In this document: positions 1 to 10,997 of the stretch, piece after piece
Layout: each line of letters opens with the position of its first letter
Numbering within the stretch: position 1 is the first letter of the stretch
DNA from: Prosopocoilus inquinatus
Lineage: Eukaryota > Arthropoda > Insecta > Coleoptera > Lucanidae
Assembly: GCA_036172665.1 (NCBI GenBank)
Contig: JAYKNF010000014.1
Location: forward strand, 2,593,001-2,657,000
Reading direction: 5' to 3'
DNA: 64,000 bases
The notes under the pieces: model-generated
The model's database searches: none
Told to the model about the DNA's origin: nothing
What the model saw: the letters and a program-made list of their open reading frames with translations, nothing else
Translations under genes and position numbers: made by a program

Positions 1-149
1 TACTGGAGTCCATCGAAACGTCAAATAACATAGTAGCTAAGTAAGGATCGATTAGATACATCACAGGAACAACGCTAATACGTGTTGTTTCGTTCAAAAC
101 TATTTCCAGCTTCTGCTGCGTCCAAAAACTTTGTATCTCACATCAGAGT
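1..149 (+). repeat. Reference monomer, class D (TAGTAGCTAAG)
   Basis: First monomer and origin of the numbering used here. Order of landmarks: TACTGGAGTC (1-10), an AAATAACA tract (23-30), the class-diagnostic segment at 30-41 (here TAGTAGCTAAG), GGATCGATT with a ClaI-type ATCGAT core (45-53), AGATACATCACAGG, an AACAAC..GTTGTT dyad (68-89), TTCGTTTAAAAC or TTCGTTCAAAAC (89-100), TTTCCAGCTTCTGCTGCG (103-120), and a variable tail ending TATCTCACATCAGAG. Class D monomers are usually preceded by a tail reading CATTAGAG instead of CATCAGAG, so the variants are linked over the monomer boundary. Class D lacks the GATA-type motifs that the other classes carry at this place. Confidence 0.9.
68..89. 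repeat. Short dyad AACAAC-N10-GTTGTT present in most monomers
   Basis: Bases 68-73 (AACAAC) and 84-89 (GTTGTT) are perfect inverted complements separated by 10 bp. The arrangement recurs at the same place in most monomers. Exceptions include class C copies with GTGGTGT and copies with AACATC or GTTGCTT. Short dyads are known in centromeric satellites that lack CENP-B boxes and can form cruciform-like structures; any such role here is inference. Confidence 0.7.
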
Positions 150-298
150 TATTGGAGTCCATCCAAAAGTCAAATAATATGATAGATGAGTAAGGATCGA
201 TTAGATACATCACAGGAACAACGCTAATACGTGTTGTTTCGTTTAAAACTATTTCCAGCTTCGGCTGCGTCCGAGAACTTCGTATCTCAAGTCAGGGT
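150..298 (+). repeat. Representative monomer, class A (TGATAGATGAG)
   Basis: Class A carries TGATAGATGAG at positions 31-41 and usually ATACATCAC further on. It is the commonest class by eye and tends to alternate with B or C monomers. Sub-variants include ATATATCACAGG with CGCCAAT (for example 8,976 and 16,000) and ATACATTACAGG with TATGTG (for example 950). This copy also has AAAGTCAAATAATATG, a rarer variant that reappears near 3,890, 11,480, 26,882, 34,155 and 49,587 and so tags related blocks. Confidence 0.85.
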
Positions 299-447
299 TA
301 CTGGAGTCCATCAAAACGTCAAATAACATGATAGATAAGTAAGGATCGATTAGATACAGCACAGGAACAACGCTAATACGTGTTCTTTCGTTTAAAACTA
401 TTTCCAGCTCCTGCTGCGTCCCAAAACTTTGTATCTCACATCAGACT
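299..447 (+). repeat. Representative monomer, class B (TGATAGATAAG + ATACAGCAC)
   Basis: Class B reads TGATAGATAAG at positions 31-41 and usually ATACAGCAC (G instead of T) about 20 bp later. It is commonly followed by a right half with CTCCTGCTGCGTCC. Two overlapping WGATAR-type motifs (TGATAG, AGATAA) lie side by side. Both large truncated-monomer junctions in the window re-enter the repeat exactly at this AGATAAG. This copy has the GTTCTTTCG variant, which recurs near 4,403, 11,992, 27,397, 34,670 and 50,101. Confidence 0.85.
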
Positions 448-596
448 CACTGGAGTCCATCCAAACGTCAAATAATATGTTAGATAAGTAAGGATCGTTT
501 AGATACATCACAGGAACAACGCTAATAGGTGGTGTATCGTTCAAAACTATTTCCAGCTTCTGCTGCGTCCGAAATCTTTGTATCTCTCATCAGAGT
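448..596 (+). repeat. Representative monomer, class C (TGTTAGATAAG + CGTTTAG)
   Basis: Class C couples TGTTAGATAAG with CGTTTAGATAC, which removes the ATCGAT palindrome found in the other classes. The two changes travel together in every C monomer I checked. C monomers often carry AGGTGGTGT or AGGTGTTG in place of ACGTGTTG, and TTCAAAAC in place of TTTAAAAC. They are frequent from 36 kb to the end, within the P, Q and R modules. Confidence 0.85.
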
Positions 597-837
597 TACT
601 GGAGTCCACCCAAACGTCAAATAACATTATAGATGAGTAAGGATCGATTAGATACATCACAGGAACAACGCTAATACGTGTTGTTTCGTTTAAAACTATT
701 TCCAGCTTCTGCTGCGTCCGAAAACGTCGTATCTCACATCAGAGTTACTGGAGTCCATCCAAACGTCAAATAACATGATAGATAAGTAAGGATCGATTAG
801 ATACAGCACAGGGACAACGCTAATACGTGTTGTTTCG

Positions 838-1966
838 TTCAGAACTATTTCCAGCTTCTGCTGCGTCCGATAACTTTGTATCTCACATCAGAGTTACTGG
901 AGTCCGCCCAAACGTTAAATAACATGATAGATGAGTAAGGATCGATTAGATACATTACAGGAACAACGCTAATATGTGTTGTTTCGTTTAAAACTATTTC
1001 CAGCTGCTGCTGCGTCCGAAAACGTCGTATCTCACATCAGAGTTACTGGAGTCCATCGAAATGTCAAATAACATGATAGATAAATAAGGATCGATTAGAT
1101 ACAGCACAGGAACAACGCTAATGCGTGTTGTTTCGTTTAAAACTATTTCTAGCTTCAGCTGGGTCCGAGAACTTCGTATCGCACATCTAAGTTACTGGAG
1201 TCCATCGAAACGAAAATAACATGATAGATGAGTAAGGATCGATTAGATACATCACAGGAACAACGCTAATGCGTGTTGTTTCGTTTAAAACTATTTCCAG
1301 CTTCCGCTGCGTCCGAAAATTTCGTATCTCACATTAGAGTTACTGGAGTCCATCGAAACGTCAAATAACATGTTAGATAAGTAAGGATCGTTTAGATACA
1401 TCACAGGAACAACGCTAATACGTGTTGTTTCGTTCAAAACTATTTCCAGCTTCTGCTGCGTCCGATAACTTTGTATCTCACATCAGAGTTACTGGAGTCT
1501 GTCCAAACGTCAAATAACATGATAGATGAGTAAGGATCGATTAGATACATTACAGGAACAACGCTAATATGTGTTGTTTCGTTTAAAACTATTTCCAGCT
1601 GCTGCTGCGTCCGAAAACGTCGTATCTCACATCAGAGTTACTGGAGTCCATCGAAATGTCAAATAACATGATATATAAGTAAGGATCGATTAGATACAGC
1701 ACAGGAACAACGCTAATGCGTGTTGTTTCATTTAAAACTATTTCTAGCTTCAGCTGGGTCCGAGAACTTCGTATCTCACATCTAAGTTACTGGAGTTCAT
1801 CGAAACGCCAAATAACATGATAGATGAGTAAGGATCGATTAGATACATCACAGGAACAACGCTAATGCGTGTTGTTTCGTTTAAAACTATTTCCAGCTTC
1901 TGCTGCGTCCGAAAATTTCGTATCTCACATTAGAGTTACTGGAGTCCATCGAAACGTCAAATAACA
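838..1966. repeat. Four-monomer tandem duplication
   Basis: About 838-1,370 is repeated at about 1,433-1,966 with an offset of 595 bp, which is four monomers less the 1-bp deletion near 1,210. The quartet is marked in order by CCGATAACTTTG, by CAGCTGCTGCTGCG, by TTCTAGCTTCAGCTGGGTCC and by a GAAAATTTCG tail. The same quartet begins the recurring six-monomer cassette described at 1,458. Confidence 0.8.
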
Positions 1967-2370
1967 TAGTAGCTAAGTAAGGATCGATTAGATACATCAC
2001 AGGAACAACGCTAATGCGTGTTGTTTCGTTCAAAACTATTTCCAGCTTCTGCTGCGTCCGAAAACGTCGTATCTCACATCAGAGTTACTGGAGCCCATCG
2101 AAACGTCAAATAACATGATAGATAAGTAAGGATCGATTAGATACATCACAGGAACATCGCTAATGCGTGTTGTTTCGTTTAAAACTATTTCCAGCTTCTG
2201 CTGCGTCCGAAAACGTCGTATCTCACATCAGAGTTACTGGAGCCCATCGAAACGTCAAATAACATGATAGATAAGTAAGGATCGATTAGATACAGCACAG
2301 GAACAACGCTAAAACGTGTTGTTTCGTATAAAACTATTTCCAGCTTCTGCTGCGTCCGAAAACGTCGTAT
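1458..2370. repeat. Six-monomer cassette S, first copy
   Basis: This run of about six monomers matches 6,374-7,285 at offset 4,916 (33 monomers minus 1 bp). Its order of markers is CCGATAAC, GCTGCTGCTGCG, CAGCTGGGTCC, GAAAATTTCG followed by a class D monomer, then GAGCCCATCG monomers with GGAACATCGC. Most later copies carry GTCGAATC in place of GTCGTATC. Later copies are seen near 14,111, 16,290, 18,283, 20,071, 30,553 and 53,263. It is the most widely reused building block of the array. Confidence 0.75.
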
Positions 2371-3408
2371 CTCACTCTAAGTTACTGGAGTCCATCGAAA
2401 CGCCAAATAACATGATAGATGAGTAAGGATCGATTAGATACAGCACAGGAACAACGCTAATGCGTGTTGTTTCGTTTAAAACTATTTCTAGCTTCAGCTG
2501 CGTCCGAGAACTTCGTATCTCACATCTAAGTTACTGGAGTCCATCGTAACGCCAAATAACATGTTAGATAAGTAAGGATCGTTTAGATACATCACAGGAA
2601 CAACGCTAATACGTGTTGTTTCGTTCAAAATTATTTCCAGCTTCTACCGCGTCCGAGAACTTTGTATCTCTCATCAGAGTTACTGGAGTCCGTCCAAACG
2701 TCAAATAACATGATAGATGAGTAAGGATCGATTAGATACATCACAGGAACAACGCTAATATGTGTTGTTTCATTTAAAACTATTTCCAGCTGCTGCTGCG
2801 TCCGAAAATTTCGTATCTCACATTAGAGTTACTGGAGTCCATCGAAACGTCAAATAACATAGCAGCTAAGTAAGGATCGATTAGATACATCACAGGAACA
2901 ACGTTAATACGTGTTGTTTCGTTCAAAACTATTTCCAGCTTCTGCTGCGTCCAAAAACTTTGTATCTCACATCAGAGATACTGGAGTCCATCCAAACGTC
3001 AAATAACATGATAGATGAGTAAGGATCGATTAGATACATCACAGGAACAACGCTAATACGTGTTGTTTCGTTTAAAACTATTTCCAGCTTCTGCTGCGTC
3101 CGAAAACGTCGTATCTCACATTAGAGTTACTGGAGTCCATCGAAACGTCAAATAACATAGTAGCTAAGTAAGGATCGATTAGATACATCACAGGAACAAC
3201 GCTAATGCGTGTTGTTTCGTTTAAAACTATTTCCAGCTTCTGCTGCGTCCGAAAACGTCGTATCTCAAATCAGAGCTACTGGAGTCCATCGAAACGCCAA
3301 ATAACATGATAGATAAGTAAGGATCGATTAGATACAGCACAGGAACAACGCCAATACGTGTTGCTTCGTTTAAAACTATTTCCAGCTTCTGCTGCGTCCG
3401 AAAACGTC
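2371..3408. repeat. Mosaic stretch of satellite monomers without a clear long partner
   Basis: This interval continues the 149-bp register with class A, B, C and D monomers. I did not find one long collinear partner for it; individual monomers resemble others across zone I. It contains the 1-bp deletion near 2,375. No non-satellite sequence is present. Confidence 0.7.
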
Positions 3409-6400
3409 GTATCTCACATCAGAGTTACTGGAGTCCATCGAAACGTCAAATAACATGATAGATAAGTAATTATCGATTAGATACAGCACAGGAACAACGC
3501 TAATACGTGTTGTTTCGTTTAAAACTATTTCCAGCTCCTGCTGCGTCCAAAAACTTTGCATCTCACATCAGACTTGCTGGAGTCCATCCAAACGTCAAAT
3601 AACATGATAGATGAGTAAGGATCGATTAGATACATCACAGGAACAACGCTAATATGTGTTGTTTTTTTTCAAACTCTTTCCAGCTGCTGCTGCGTCCGAA
3701 AATTTCGTATCTCACATTAGAGTTACTGGAGTCCATCGAAACGTCAAATAACATAGTAGCTAAGTAAGGATCGATTAGATACATCACAGGAACAACGCTA
3801 ATACGTGTTGTTTCGTTCAAAACTATTTCCAGCTTCTGCTGCGTCCAAAAACTTTGTATCTCACATCAGAGTTACTGGAGTCCATCCAAAAGTCAAATAA
3901 TATGATAGATGAGTAAGGATCGATTAGATACATCACAGGAACAACGCTAATACGTGTTGTTTCGTTTAAAACTATTTCCAGCTTCGGCTGCGTCCGAGAA
4001 CTTCGTATCTCAAGTCAGGGTTACTGGAGTCCATCAAAACGTCAAATAACATGATAGATAAGTAAGGATCGATTAGATACATCACAGGAACAACGCTAAT
4101 GCATGTTGTTTCGTTTAAAACTATTTCTAGCTTCAGCTGCGTCCGAGAACTTCGTATCTCACATCTAAGTTACTGGAGTCCATCGTAACGCCAAATAACA
4201 TGATAGATGAGTAAGGATCGATTAGATACATCACAGGAACAACGCTAATATGTGTTGTTTCGTTTAAAACTATTTCCAGCTTCTGCTGCGTCCGAGAACT
4301 TCGTATCTCACGTCAGGGTTACTGGAGTCCATCCAAACGTCAAATAACATGATAGATAAGTAAGGATCGATTAGATACAGCACAGGAACAACGCTAATAC
4401 GTGTTCTTTCGTTTAAAACTATTTCCAGCTCCTGCTGCGTCCCAAAACTTTGTATCTCACATCAGACTCACTGGAGTCCATCCAAACGTCAAATAATATG
4501 TTAGATAAGTAAGGATCGTTTAGATACATCACAGGAACAACGCTAATAGGTGGTGTATCGTTCAAAACTATTTCCAGCTTCCGCTGCGTCCGAAATCTTT
4601 GTATCTCTCATCAGAGTTACTGGAGTCCACCCAAACGTCAAATAACATTATAGATGAGTAAGGATCGATTAGATACATCACAGGAACAACGCTAATACGT
4701 GTTGTTTCGTTTAAAACTATTTCCAGCTTCTGCTGCGTCCGAAAACGTCGTATCTCACATCAGAGTTACTGGAGTAAATCCAAACGTCAAATAACATGAT
4801 AGATAAGTAAGGATCGATTAGATACAGCACAGGGACAACGCTAATACGTGTTGTTTCGTTTAAAACTATTTCCAGCTCCTGCTGCGTCCAAAAACTTTGT
4901 ATCTCACATCAGACTTACTGGAGTGTATCCAAACGTTAAATAACATGTTAGATAAGTAAGGATCGTTTAGATACATCACAGGAACAACGCTAATAGGTGT
5001 TGTTTCGTTCAAAACTATTTCCAGCTTCTGCTGCGTCCGAAATCTTTGTATCTCTCATCCTAGTTACTGGAGTACATCCAAACGTCAAATAACATGATAG
5101 ATGAGTAAGGATCGATTAGATACATCACAGGAACAACGCTAATACGTGTTGTTTCGTTTAATACTATTTCCAGCTTCTGCTGCGTTCGGAAACGTCGTAT
5201 CTCACATCAGAGTTACTGGAGTCCATCGAAACGTCAAATAACATGATAGATGAGTAAGGATCGATTAGATACATCACAGGAACAACGCTAATGCCTGTTG
5301 CTTCGTTTAAAACTATTTCCAGCTTCTGCTGCGTCCGAGAACTTCGTATCTCACGTCAGGGTTACTGGAGTCCATCCAAACGTCAAATAACATGATAGAT
5401 AAGTAAGGATCGATTAGATACAGCACAGGAACAACGCTAATACGTGTTGTTTCGTTTAAAACTATTTCCAGCTCCTGCTGCGTCCCAAAGCTTTGTATCT
5501 CACATCAGACACACTGGAGTCCATCTAAACGTCAAATAACATGTTAGATAAGTAAGGATCGTTTAGATACATCACAGGAACAACGCTAATAGGTGGTGTA
5601 TCGTTCAAAAGTATTTCCAGCTTCTGCTGCGTCCGAAATCTTTGTATCTCTCATCAGAGTTACTGGAGTCCACCCAAACGTCAAATAACATGATAGATGA
5701 GTAAGGATCGATTAGATACATCACAGGAACAACGCTAATACGTGTTGTTTCGTTTAAAACTATTTCCAGCTCCTGCTGCGTCCCAAAACTTTGTATCTCA
5801 CATCAGACACACTGGAGTCCATCTAAACGTCAAATAACATGTTAGATAAGTAAGGATCGTTTAGATACATCACAGGAACAACGCTAATAGGTGGTGTATC
5901 GTTCAAAAGTATTTCCAGCTTCTGCTGCGTCCGAAATCTTTGTATCTCTCATCAGAGTTACTGGAGTCCACCCAAACGTCAAATAACATGATAGATAAGT
6001 AAGGATCGATTAGATACAGCACAGGAACAACGCTAATACGTGTTGTTTCGTTTAAAACTATTTCCAGCTCCTGCTGCGTCCAAAAACTTTGTATCTCACA
6101 TCAGAGTTACTGGAGTCCATCCAAACGTCAAATAACATGATAGATGAGTAAGGATCGATTAGATACATCACAGGAACAACGCTAATACGTGTTGTTTCGT
6201 TTAAAACTATTTCCAGCTTCTGCTGCGTCCGAAAACTTCGTATCTCACATCAGAGTTACTGGAGTCCATCGAAACGTCAAATAACATGATAGATAAGTAA
6301 GTATCGATTAGATACAGCACAGGAACAACGCTAATACGTGTTGTTTCGTTTAAAACTATTTCCAGCTCCTGCTGCGTCCGATAACTTTGTATCTCACATC

Positions 6401-8231
6401 AGAGTTACTGGAGTCTGTCCAAACGTTAAATAACATGATAGATGAGTAAGGATCGATTAGATACATTACAGGAACAACGCTAATATGTGTTGTTTCGTTT
6501 AAAACTATTTCCAGCTGCTGCTGCGTCCGAAAACGTCGTATCTCACATCAGAGTTACTGGAGTCCATCGAAATGTCAAATAACATGATAGATAAGTAAGG
6601 ATCGATTAGATACAGCACAGGAACAACGCTAATGCGTGTTGTTTCGTTTAAAACTATTTTTAGCTTCAGCTGGGTCCGAGAACTTCGTATCTCACATCTA
6701 AGTTACTGGAGTTCATCGAAACGCCAAATAACATTATAGATGAGTAAGGATCGATTAGATATATCACAGGAACAACGCCAATGCGTGTTGTTTCGTTTAA
6801 AACTATTTCCAGCTTCTGCTGCGTCCGAAAATTTCGTATCTCACATTAGAGTTACTGGAGTCCATCGAAACGTCAAATAACATAGTAGCTAAGTAAGGAT
6901 CGATTAGATACATCACAGGAACAACGCTAATGCGTGTTGTTTCGTTCAAAACTATTTTCAGCTTCTGCTGCGTCCGAAAACGTCGAATCTCACATCAGAG
7001 TTACTGGAGCCCATCGAAACGTCAAATAACATGATAGATAAGTAAGGATCGATTAGATACATCACAGGAACATCGCTAATGCGTGTTGTTTCGTTTAAAA
7101 CTATTTCCAGCTTCTGCTACGTCCGAAAACGTCGTATCTCACATCAGAGATACTGGAGCCCATCGAAACGTCAAATAACATAATAGATAAGTAAGGATCT
7201 ATTAGATACAGCACAGGAACAACGCTTAAACGTGTTGTTTCGTTTAAAACTATTTCCAGCTTCTGCTGCGTCCGAAAACGTCGTATCTCACATCAGAGTT
7301 ACTGGAGCCCATCGAAACGTCAAATAACATGATAGATAAGTAAGGATCGATTAGATACAGCACAGGAACAACGCTAAAACGTGTTGTTTCGTTTACAACT
7401 ATTTCCAGCTCCAGCTGCGTCCGAAAACTTCGTATCTCACATCTAAGTTACTGGAGTCCATCGAAACGCCAAATAACATGATAGATGAGTAAGGATCGAT
7501 TAGATACTTCACAGGAACAACGCTAATGCGTGTTGTTTCGTTTAAAACTATTTCCAGCTTCTGCTGCGTCCGAGAACTTCGTATCTCACGTCAGGGTTAC
7601 TGGAGTCCATCCAAACGTCAAATAACATAATAGATAAGTAAGGATCGATTAGATACACCACAGGAACAACGCTAATACGTGGTGTTTCGTTTAAAACTAT
7701 TTCCAGCTCCTGCTGCGTCCAAAAACTTTGTATCTCACATCAGACTTACTGGAGTCCATCCAAACGTCAAATAACATGTTAGATAAGTAAGGATCGTTTA
7801 GATACATCACAGGAACAACGCTAATAGGTGGTGTTTCGTTTAAAACTATTTCCAGCTCCTGCTGCTTCCAAAACCTTTGTATCTCACATCAGACTTACTG
7901 GAGTCCATCCAAACTTTAAATTACATGTTAGATAAGTAAGGATCGATTAGATACATCACAGGAACAACGCTAATACGTGTTGTTTCGTTTAAAACTATTT
8001 CCAGCTTCTGCTGCGTCCGAAAACGTCGTATCTCACATTAGAGTTACTGGAGTCCATCGAAACGTCAAATAACATAGTAGCTAAGTAAGGATCGATTAGA
8101 TACATCACAGGAACAACGCTAATGCGTGTTGTTTCGTTTAAAACTATTTCCAGCTTCTGCTGCGTCCGAAAACGTCGTATCTCACATCAGAGCTACTGGA
8201 GTCCATCGAAACGCCAAATAACATGATAGAT
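3409..8231. repeat. Long HOR block, copy 1 (about 4.8 kb)
   Basis: Collinear with 10,998-15,966. The offset is 7,589 bp at the start (for example GTAATTATCG at 3,467 and 11,056), 7,586 after a 3-bp deletion near 12,348, and 7,735 near 7,000-8,200. The 149-bp change means this copy lacks one monomer near 6,370, where a CTCCTGCTGCGTCC half is joined directly to GATAACTTTG. It includes a copy of cassette S (6,374-7,285). Edges are where spot alignment breaks. Confidence 0.85.
3724..4859. repeat. Block copy 2 of the 1-838 block, with two extra monomers
   Basis: Matches the window start as described at 1-838 and contains two additional monomers at about 4,079-4,376 (GCATGTTG and TATGTGTTG variants). 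Lies inside the 3,409-8,231 block. Confidence 0.8.
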
Positions 8232-8912
8232 AAGTAAGGATCGATTAGATACAGCACAGGAACAACGCTAATACGTGTTGTTTCGTTTAAAACTATTTCC
8301 AGCTCCTGCTGCTTCCAAAAACTTTGTATCTCACATCAGACTTACTGGAGTCCATCCAAACTTTAAATTACATGTTAGATAAGTAAGGATCGATTAGATA
8401 CATCACAGGAACGACGCTAATACGTGTTGTTTCGTTTAAAACTATTTCCAGCTTCTGCTGCGTTCGAAAACGTCGTATCTCACATCAGACTTACTGGAGT
8501 CCATCGAAACGTCAAATAACATGATAGATGAGTAAGGATCGATTAGATACATCACAGGAATGCGTGCTGTTTCGTTTAAAACTATTTCCATCTTCTGCTG
8601 CGTCCGAAAACGTCGTATCTCACATCAGAGCTACTGGAGTCCATCGAAACGCCAAATAACATGATAGACGAGTAAGGATCGATTAGATATATCACAGGAA
8701 CAACGCTAATATGTGTTGTTTCGTTTAAAACTATTTCCAGCTGCTGCTGCGTCGGAAAATTTCGTATCTCACGTTAGAGTTACTGGAGTCCATCGAAACG
8801 TCAAATAACATAGTAGCTAAGTAAGGATCGATTAGATACATCACAGGAACAACGCTAATAGGTGTTGTTTCGTTCAAAACTATTTCCAGCTTCTGCTGCG
8901 TAAAAAACTTTG
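8232..8912. repeat. Satellite stretch with the earliest 9-bp-deletion monomer
   Basis: At 8,557 GGAA is joined directly to TGCGTG: nine bases (CAACGCTAA) present in other monomers are missing, giving a 140-bp monomer. The same deletion occurs at 25,151, 32,424 and 47,857 in otherwise matching surroundings (CCATCTTCTGCTG just downstream). This stretch is therefore the relative of the start of the 7.27-kb unit. A 1-bp deletion lies near 8,903. Confidence 0.85.
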
Positions 8913-9767
8913 TATCTCACATCAGAGTTACTGGAGTCCATCCAAACGTCAAATAACATGATAGATGAGTAAGGATCGATTAGATATATCACAGGAACAA
9001 CGCCAATACGTGTTGCTTCGTTTAAAACTATTTCCAGCTTCTGCTGCGTCCGAAAACGTCGTATCTCACATCAGAGTTACTGGAGTCCATCGAAACGTCA
9101 AATAATATGATAGATAAGTAATTATCTATTAGATACAGCACAGGAACAACGCTAATACGTGTTGTTTCGTTTAAAACTATTTCCAGCTCCTGCTGCGTCC
9201 AAAAACTTTGTATCTCACATCAGACTTACTGGAGTCCATCCAAACGTCAAATAACATGATTGATGAGTAAGGATCGATTAGATACATCACAGGAACAACG
9301 CTAATATGTGTTGTTTCGTTTCAAACTATTTCCAGCTGCTGGTGCGTCCGAAAATTTCGTATCTCACATTAGAGTTACTGGAGTCCATCGAAACGTCAAA
9401 TAACATAGTAGCTAAGTAAGGATTGATTAGATACATCACAGGAACAACGCTAATACGTGTTGTTTCGTTCAAAACTATTTCCAGCTTCTGCTGCGTCCAA
9501 AAACTTTGTATCTCACATCAGAGTTACTGGAGTCCATCCAAACGTCAAATAACATGATAGATGAGTAAGGATCGATTAGGTACATCACAGGAACAACGCT
9601 AATACGTGTTGTTTCGTTTAAAACTATTTCCAGCTTCTGCTGCGTCCGAGAACTTCGTATCTAAAGTCAGGGTTACTGGAGTCCATCCAAACGTCAAATA
9701 ACATGATAGATAAGTAAGGATCGATTAGATACATCACAGGAACAACGCTAATGCATGTTGTTTCGTT
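8913..9767. repeat. Block copied at 20,979-21,833
   Basis: Matches 20,979-21,833 at offset 12,066, with shared rare variants ATTATCTATTAG, GGATTGATTAG and CTAAAGTCAGGG. Its first part also matches from about 15,961 at offset 7,000. Confidence 0.75.
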
Positions 9768-10994
9768 TAAAACTATTTCTAGCTTCAGCTGCGTCCGAGA
9801 ACTTCGTATCTCACATCTAAGTTACTGGAGTCCATCGTAACGCCAAATAACATGATAGATGAGTAAGGATCGATTAGATACAGCACAGGAACAACGCTAA
9901 TACGTGTTGTTTCGTTTAAAACTATTTCCAGCTCCTGCTGCGTCCAAAAACTTTGTATCTCACATCAGACTTACTGGAGTGTATCCAAACTTTAAATAAC
10001 ATGTTAGATAAGTAAGGATCGTTTAGATACATCACAGGAACAACGCTAATAGGTGTTGTTTCGTTCAAAACTATTTCCAGATTCTGCTGCGTCCGAAATC
10101 TTTGTATCTCTCATCCTAGTTACTGGAGTCCATCCAAACGTCAAATAACATGATAGATGAGTAAGGATCGATTAGATACATCACAGGAACAACGCTAATA
10201 CGTGTTATTTCGTTTAATACTATTTCCAGCTTCTGCTGCGTCCGGAAACGTCGTATCTCACATCAGAGTTACTGGAGTCCATCGAAACGTCAAATAACAT
10301 GATAGATGAGTAAGGATCGATTAGATACATCACAGGAACAACGCTAATGCCTGTTGCTTCGTTTAAAACTATTTCCAGCTTCTGCTGCGTCCGAGAACTT
10401 CGTATCTCACGTCAGGGTTACTGGAGTCCATCCAAACGTCAAATATCATGATAGATAAGTAAGGATCGATTAGATACAGCACAGGAACAACGCTAATACG
10501 TGTTGTTTCGTTTAAAACTATTTCCAGCTCCTGCTGCGTCCCAAAACTTTGTATCTCACATCAGACTCACTGGAGTCCACCCAAACGTCAAATAACATGA
10601 TAGATGAGTAAGGATCGATTAGATACATCACAGGAACAACGCTAATACGTGTTGTTTCGTTTAAAACTATTTCCAGCTTCTGCTGCGTCCGAAAACGTCG
10701 TATCTCACATCAGAGTTACTGGAGTCCATCCAAACGTCAAATAACATGATAGATAAGTAAGGATCGATTAGATACAGCACAGGAACAACGCTAATACGTG
10801 TTGTTTCGTTTAAAACTATTTCCAGCTCCTGCTGCGTCCAAAAACTTTGTATCTCACATCAGAGTTACTGGAGTCCATCCAAACGTCAAATAACATGATA
10901 GATTAGTAAGGATCGATTAGATACATCACCGGAACAACGCTAATACGTGTTGTTTCGTTTAAAACTATTTCCAGCTTCTGCTGCGTCCGAAAAC
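9487..10994. repeat. Ten-monomer block also found in the 7.27-kb unit
   Basis: Matches 28,615-30,122 at offset 19,128, which is 129 monomers minus the 93 bp of deletions located between them. Shared rare variants are AAATATCATG, GTTATTTCGTTTAATAC, and CCTGTTGCTTCG. It shows that part of the later 7.27-kb unit was drawn from zone I sequence. Confidence 0.8.
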
Positions 10995-10997
10995 TTC

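Larger units (their letters stand above)
1..838. repeat. Block copy 1 of the 3,724-4,859 block, lacking two monomers
   Basis: Bases 1 to about 355 match 3,724 to about 4,078 at offset 3,723. Bases of about 320-838 match about 4,341-4,859 at offset 4,021. The difference of 298 bp is exactly two monomers, so this copy lacks (or the other gained) two monomers near base 350. Shared rare variants include AAAGTCAAATAATATG, GTTCTTTCG, CATTATAGATGAG and the CACAGGGACAACG monomer. Confidence 0.8.

Noticed and set aside
97..120. CAGCTG/CTGCTGCTG tract as a microsatellite or E-box cluster
   Set aside because: It is at most three units long and part of the monomer; it does not expand in any copy I read.
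3376..3820. Two 61-codon open frames on the - strand (and one of 60 codons at 21,839-22,021)
   Set aside because: They are reverse-strand readings of the same monomer and resemble each other only because the DNA repeats; the one at 21,839 crosses a rearrangement junction. No start context or family similarity supports coding.
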